From contig NZ_CP082161.1 of assembly GCF_023101665.1 (NCBI RefSeq), forward strand, positions 4,030,001 to 4,094,000: DNA of 64,000 nucleotides, read 5' to 3'. A program made the position numbers and the translations under genes. The notes below the pieces were generated by a model that made no database searches, had not been told where the DNA came from, and worked only from the letters and a program-made list of their open reading frames with translations. Position 1 is the first letter of the stretch. Each line of letters begins with the position of its first letter. Below are positions 62,745 to 64,000 of the stretch, in pieces. The DNA is from Bradyrhizobium sp. 195. Its GTDB lineage: Bacteria > Pseudomonadota > Alphaproteobacteria > Rhizobiales > Xanthobacteraceae.

Positions 62745-63341
62745 ATGACGGCGAGCGTGCGAGACGACCTGTTGGCAGCCGGGCTGATCGTGTTCGACCG
62801 CGTCGGCTTCGAGGCTGCGACAGTCGCCGCGATCCGCACCCGGGCGCGCGCCTCCAATGGCAGTTTCTTTCATGCCTTCGGCTCGAAGAAAGAGCTCGCC
62901 GGTGCGCTGTTCCTGGAGGTCTTGCAGCACTATCACGCCGCGGTGCTCGCGGCGCTCGATCCGGTGCCCGATGCAGAGCAGGGCATCGATCGCCTGATCT
63001 GGGCGCATCTCGACTGGGTCGTGACCAGCCGGCGCGAGGCGCGCTATCTCTTCGAGATTTCCCGGAGCGAGTGGGGCGAGGATTTGCGCGACGCCCAGCG
63101 CGCGCAGAATGCGCGCCTTGCCGAGGGTATCGAGCGCTGGCGTGCGCCACTGGTTGCAAGCGGCGAACTCTTGCGGATGAAACCGGTGATGTTCGTCAGC
63201 CAGCTGATCGGCCCGGCTCAGATTTTCTGCCGCGCCTTCCTGTCGGGACGCGACCGCACCGATCCGCGCAGCGAGGCCGACACGCTGATCGCCTGCGCCA
63301 TCCGTGCGCTACGGCCACCCGATCGCATCAACAAGCAATAA
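62745..63341 (+). CDS. TetR/AcrR family transcriptional regulator
   Basis: From ATG 62745, five bases after AGGAGG, the product has 198 residues. The helix-turn-helix is at residues about 5-52 (DDLLAAGLIVFDRVGFEAAT, then SNGSFFHAFGSKKELAGALF). The C-terminal helical domain is of the TetR_C type with VVTSRREARYLFEISRSE. A GTG at 62739 is also in frame but the ribosome site favours 62745. The thioesterase gene follows after eleven bases, so it is the probable target. The ligand may be an acyl-CoA, by inference from the partner. Confidence 0.85.
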   Translation: MTASVRDDLLAAGLIVFDRVGFEAATVAAIRTRARASNGSFFHAFGSKKELAGALFLEVLQHYHAAVLAALDPVPDAEQGIDRLIWAHLDWVVTSRREARYLFEISRSEWGEDLRDAQRAQNARLAEGIERWRAPLVASGELLRMKPVMFVSQLIGPAQIFCRAFLSGRDRTDPRSEADTLIACAIRALRPPDRINKQ

Positions 63342-63352
63342 GGAGAGACTGC

Positions 63353-63820
63353 ATGCGCGCCGAAGCAGATCCCGAATTCGCAGCCCTTGCCGAGCACATC
63401 CAAGCCAATGTCGGTCGGCAGGGCTTCATGAACCTGGTCGGCGCCGAGCTCTCGGAATTGTCGCGCGGCACCTGCACGATTGCCGTGGATCGCCGGCCGG
63501 AGTTGCTGCAGCAGCACGGCTTCTTCCACGGCGGCGTGACCGCCTTCCTGGTCGACAACGCCACCACGATCGCAGCCGCCACCTCGCGCGGCCAGCCGGC
63601 GCTGACGGCGGAATACAAGCTCAATCTGTTGTCGCCTGCGGTCGGCGAGAAACTGATCTGCCGTGCCAGGGTGATCAAGCCGGGCCGTCAGGTATCGGTG
63701 GTTGCGGCCGACGTGTTCTGCGTCAGCGACGGTGTCGAGAAGCACACGGCAACGGCGCTGGCCTCGATCGCGATGTTGAGCGAGGACGTCGCCGTGAAAA
63801 CGAAAAGCCCGGCCGCCTGA
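63353..63820 (+). CDS. PaaI-like hotdog-fold thioesterase
   Basis: A 155-residue protein from ATG 63353 with AAGGAGAG upstream. The hotdog signature HGFFHGGVTAFLVDNATTIA contains the acidic catalytic residue (Asp), followed by LTAEYKLNLLSPAVGEKLIC and a final strand KHTATALASIAML. It hydrolyses acyl- or aryl-CoA thioesters, specific substrate unknown. It is cotranscribed with the TetR gene. Its last bases overlap the terminator of the opposing gene. Confidence 0.85.
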   Translation: MRAEADPEFAALAEHIQANVGRQGFMNLVGAELSELSRGTCTIAVDRRPELLQQHGFFHGGVTAFLVDNATTIAAATSRGQPALTAEYKLNLLSPAVGEKLICRARVIKPGRQVSVVAADVFCVSDGVEKHTATALASIAMLSEDVAVKTKSPAA

Positions 63821-63833
63821 GGCAGCCGGGCTT
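63805..63833 (-). terminator. Terminator between thioesterase gene and the opposing gene
   Basis: AAGCCCGGC (63805-63813) and GCCGGGCTT (63825-63833) form a perfect 9-base stem with an 11-base loop. Read on the minus strand it is followed by TTTTCG, so it is a good intrinsic terminator for the gene beginning outside the window; on the plus strand it overlaps the thioesterase stop. Confidence 0.7.
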
Positions 63834-63857
63834 CGCTGTCTCGCGCGAATGCGAGGC

Positions 63858-64000
63858 TTACTTCTCTTCCGCGGCCGGCGCCGGCTCGGCTTCGTCGTGC
63901 TCGGCTTCCGGATCGAAGAACTCGCCGGCAGCGGCGATCGCCTCGGCGGCCGCGTCGCGGTCCTCGTTGCGGGTCGAGATGTCCTCGCCGCGGTTGATGC
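63858..64000 (-). CDS. rplI: Probable 50S ribosomal protein L9, C-terminal end (truncated)
   Basis: The visible 47 codons read [20 protein letters not shown], then an Ala-rich stretch, [20 protein letters not shown] and K, ending in TAA. An Ala-rich helix followed by EFFDPEA and an acidic tail is the characteristic C terminus of alphaproteobacterial L9, and L9 is often encoded near dnaB. The start is beyond the window. Confidence is limited because only the tail is seen. Confidence 0.65.
   Translation of the reverse strand, partial: INRGEDISTRNEDRDAAAEAIAAAGEFFDPEAEHDEAEPAPAAEEK

Overview
The window looks like chromosomal DNA from a Bradyrhizobium-type alphaproteobacterium (Nitrobacteraceae/Bradyrhizobiaceae). 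The basis is high GC with strong third-position G/C, GTG and TTG starts, the cvpA-purF and dnaB-alr neighbourhoods, many ABC importers, and families of dispersed intergenic inverted repeats of a kind I associate with Bradyrhizobium. Species cannot be fixed from sequence alone. No rRNA, tRNA, CRISPR array, transposase or phage gene was seen.

Layout. 1-1712: end of an MFS transporter, a SnoaL/NTF2-like protein and a MarR-GNAT fusion regulator with a palindromic operator at its start. 1777-9078: a tightly overlapping five-gene operon (SWIM zinc finger, DUF5691, MoxR AAA+ ATPase, DUF5682, VWA/CoxE-like) followed upstream by an MmcQ/YjbR gene; its function is not established and it is the largest candidate uncharacterised system here. 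9755-12678: an acetolactate-synthase-like ThDP enzyme, a Lin0512 protein and a GNAT. 12739-14206: decaying genes (serine hydrolase pseudogene with four lesions, damaged DUF2892 gene). 14257-19379: DUF429, small proteins, a GST, a TetR-TauE/SafE pair, a CsaA-like tRNA-binding protein, an ArsC/Spx-like reductase and a PAS-like protein. 19723-24376: complete branched-chain-amino-acid-type ABC importer (livG-F-J-H-M order). 24532-26199: DUF47 regulator plus Pit phosphate transporter. 26192-26575: SugE/Gdx exporter preceded by a clear guanidine-II (mini-ykkC) riboswitch. 26662-28284: prfC.

28515-33222: exported protein, a GAF plus TIR-like (CAP12/Pycsar-effector type) protein, a VUT/YhhQ transporter, NnrU and an acyl-CoA synthetase. 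33388-37308: TPR membrane protein, Pro/Ala-rich lipoprotein, der, and a Tet-like MFS. 37550-40909: orphan Liv-type binding protein, exported NHL beta-propeller, SDR. 40979-45137: orphan Imm8-like immunity gene, then purF, cvpA and radA, all on the minus strand. 45208-52511: exported protein, second TauE/SafE, rbsK-rpiB, and a GntR / beta-hydroxyacid dehydrogenase / polar-amino-acid ABC importer operon that together look like a catabolic locus of unknown substrate. 53000-56450: ion channel, GFA enzyme, SGNH hydrolase, xthA, small Cys-rich exported protein. 56541-64000: alr, dnaB, two tiny proteins flanking a CRP-type palindrome, cfa, a CxxCH-containing exported protein with a long low-complexity tail, a TetR-thioesterase pair with tandem palindromic operators, and the 3' end of a gene that is probably rplI.

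How things work together: most loci are conventional housekeeping and transport modules. The less ordinary content is the MoxR/VWA operon, the GAF-TIR gene, the orphan Imm8 gene and the guanidine-responsive exporter. Functional statements are family-level inference; only motifs, overlaps and palindromes were read directly.
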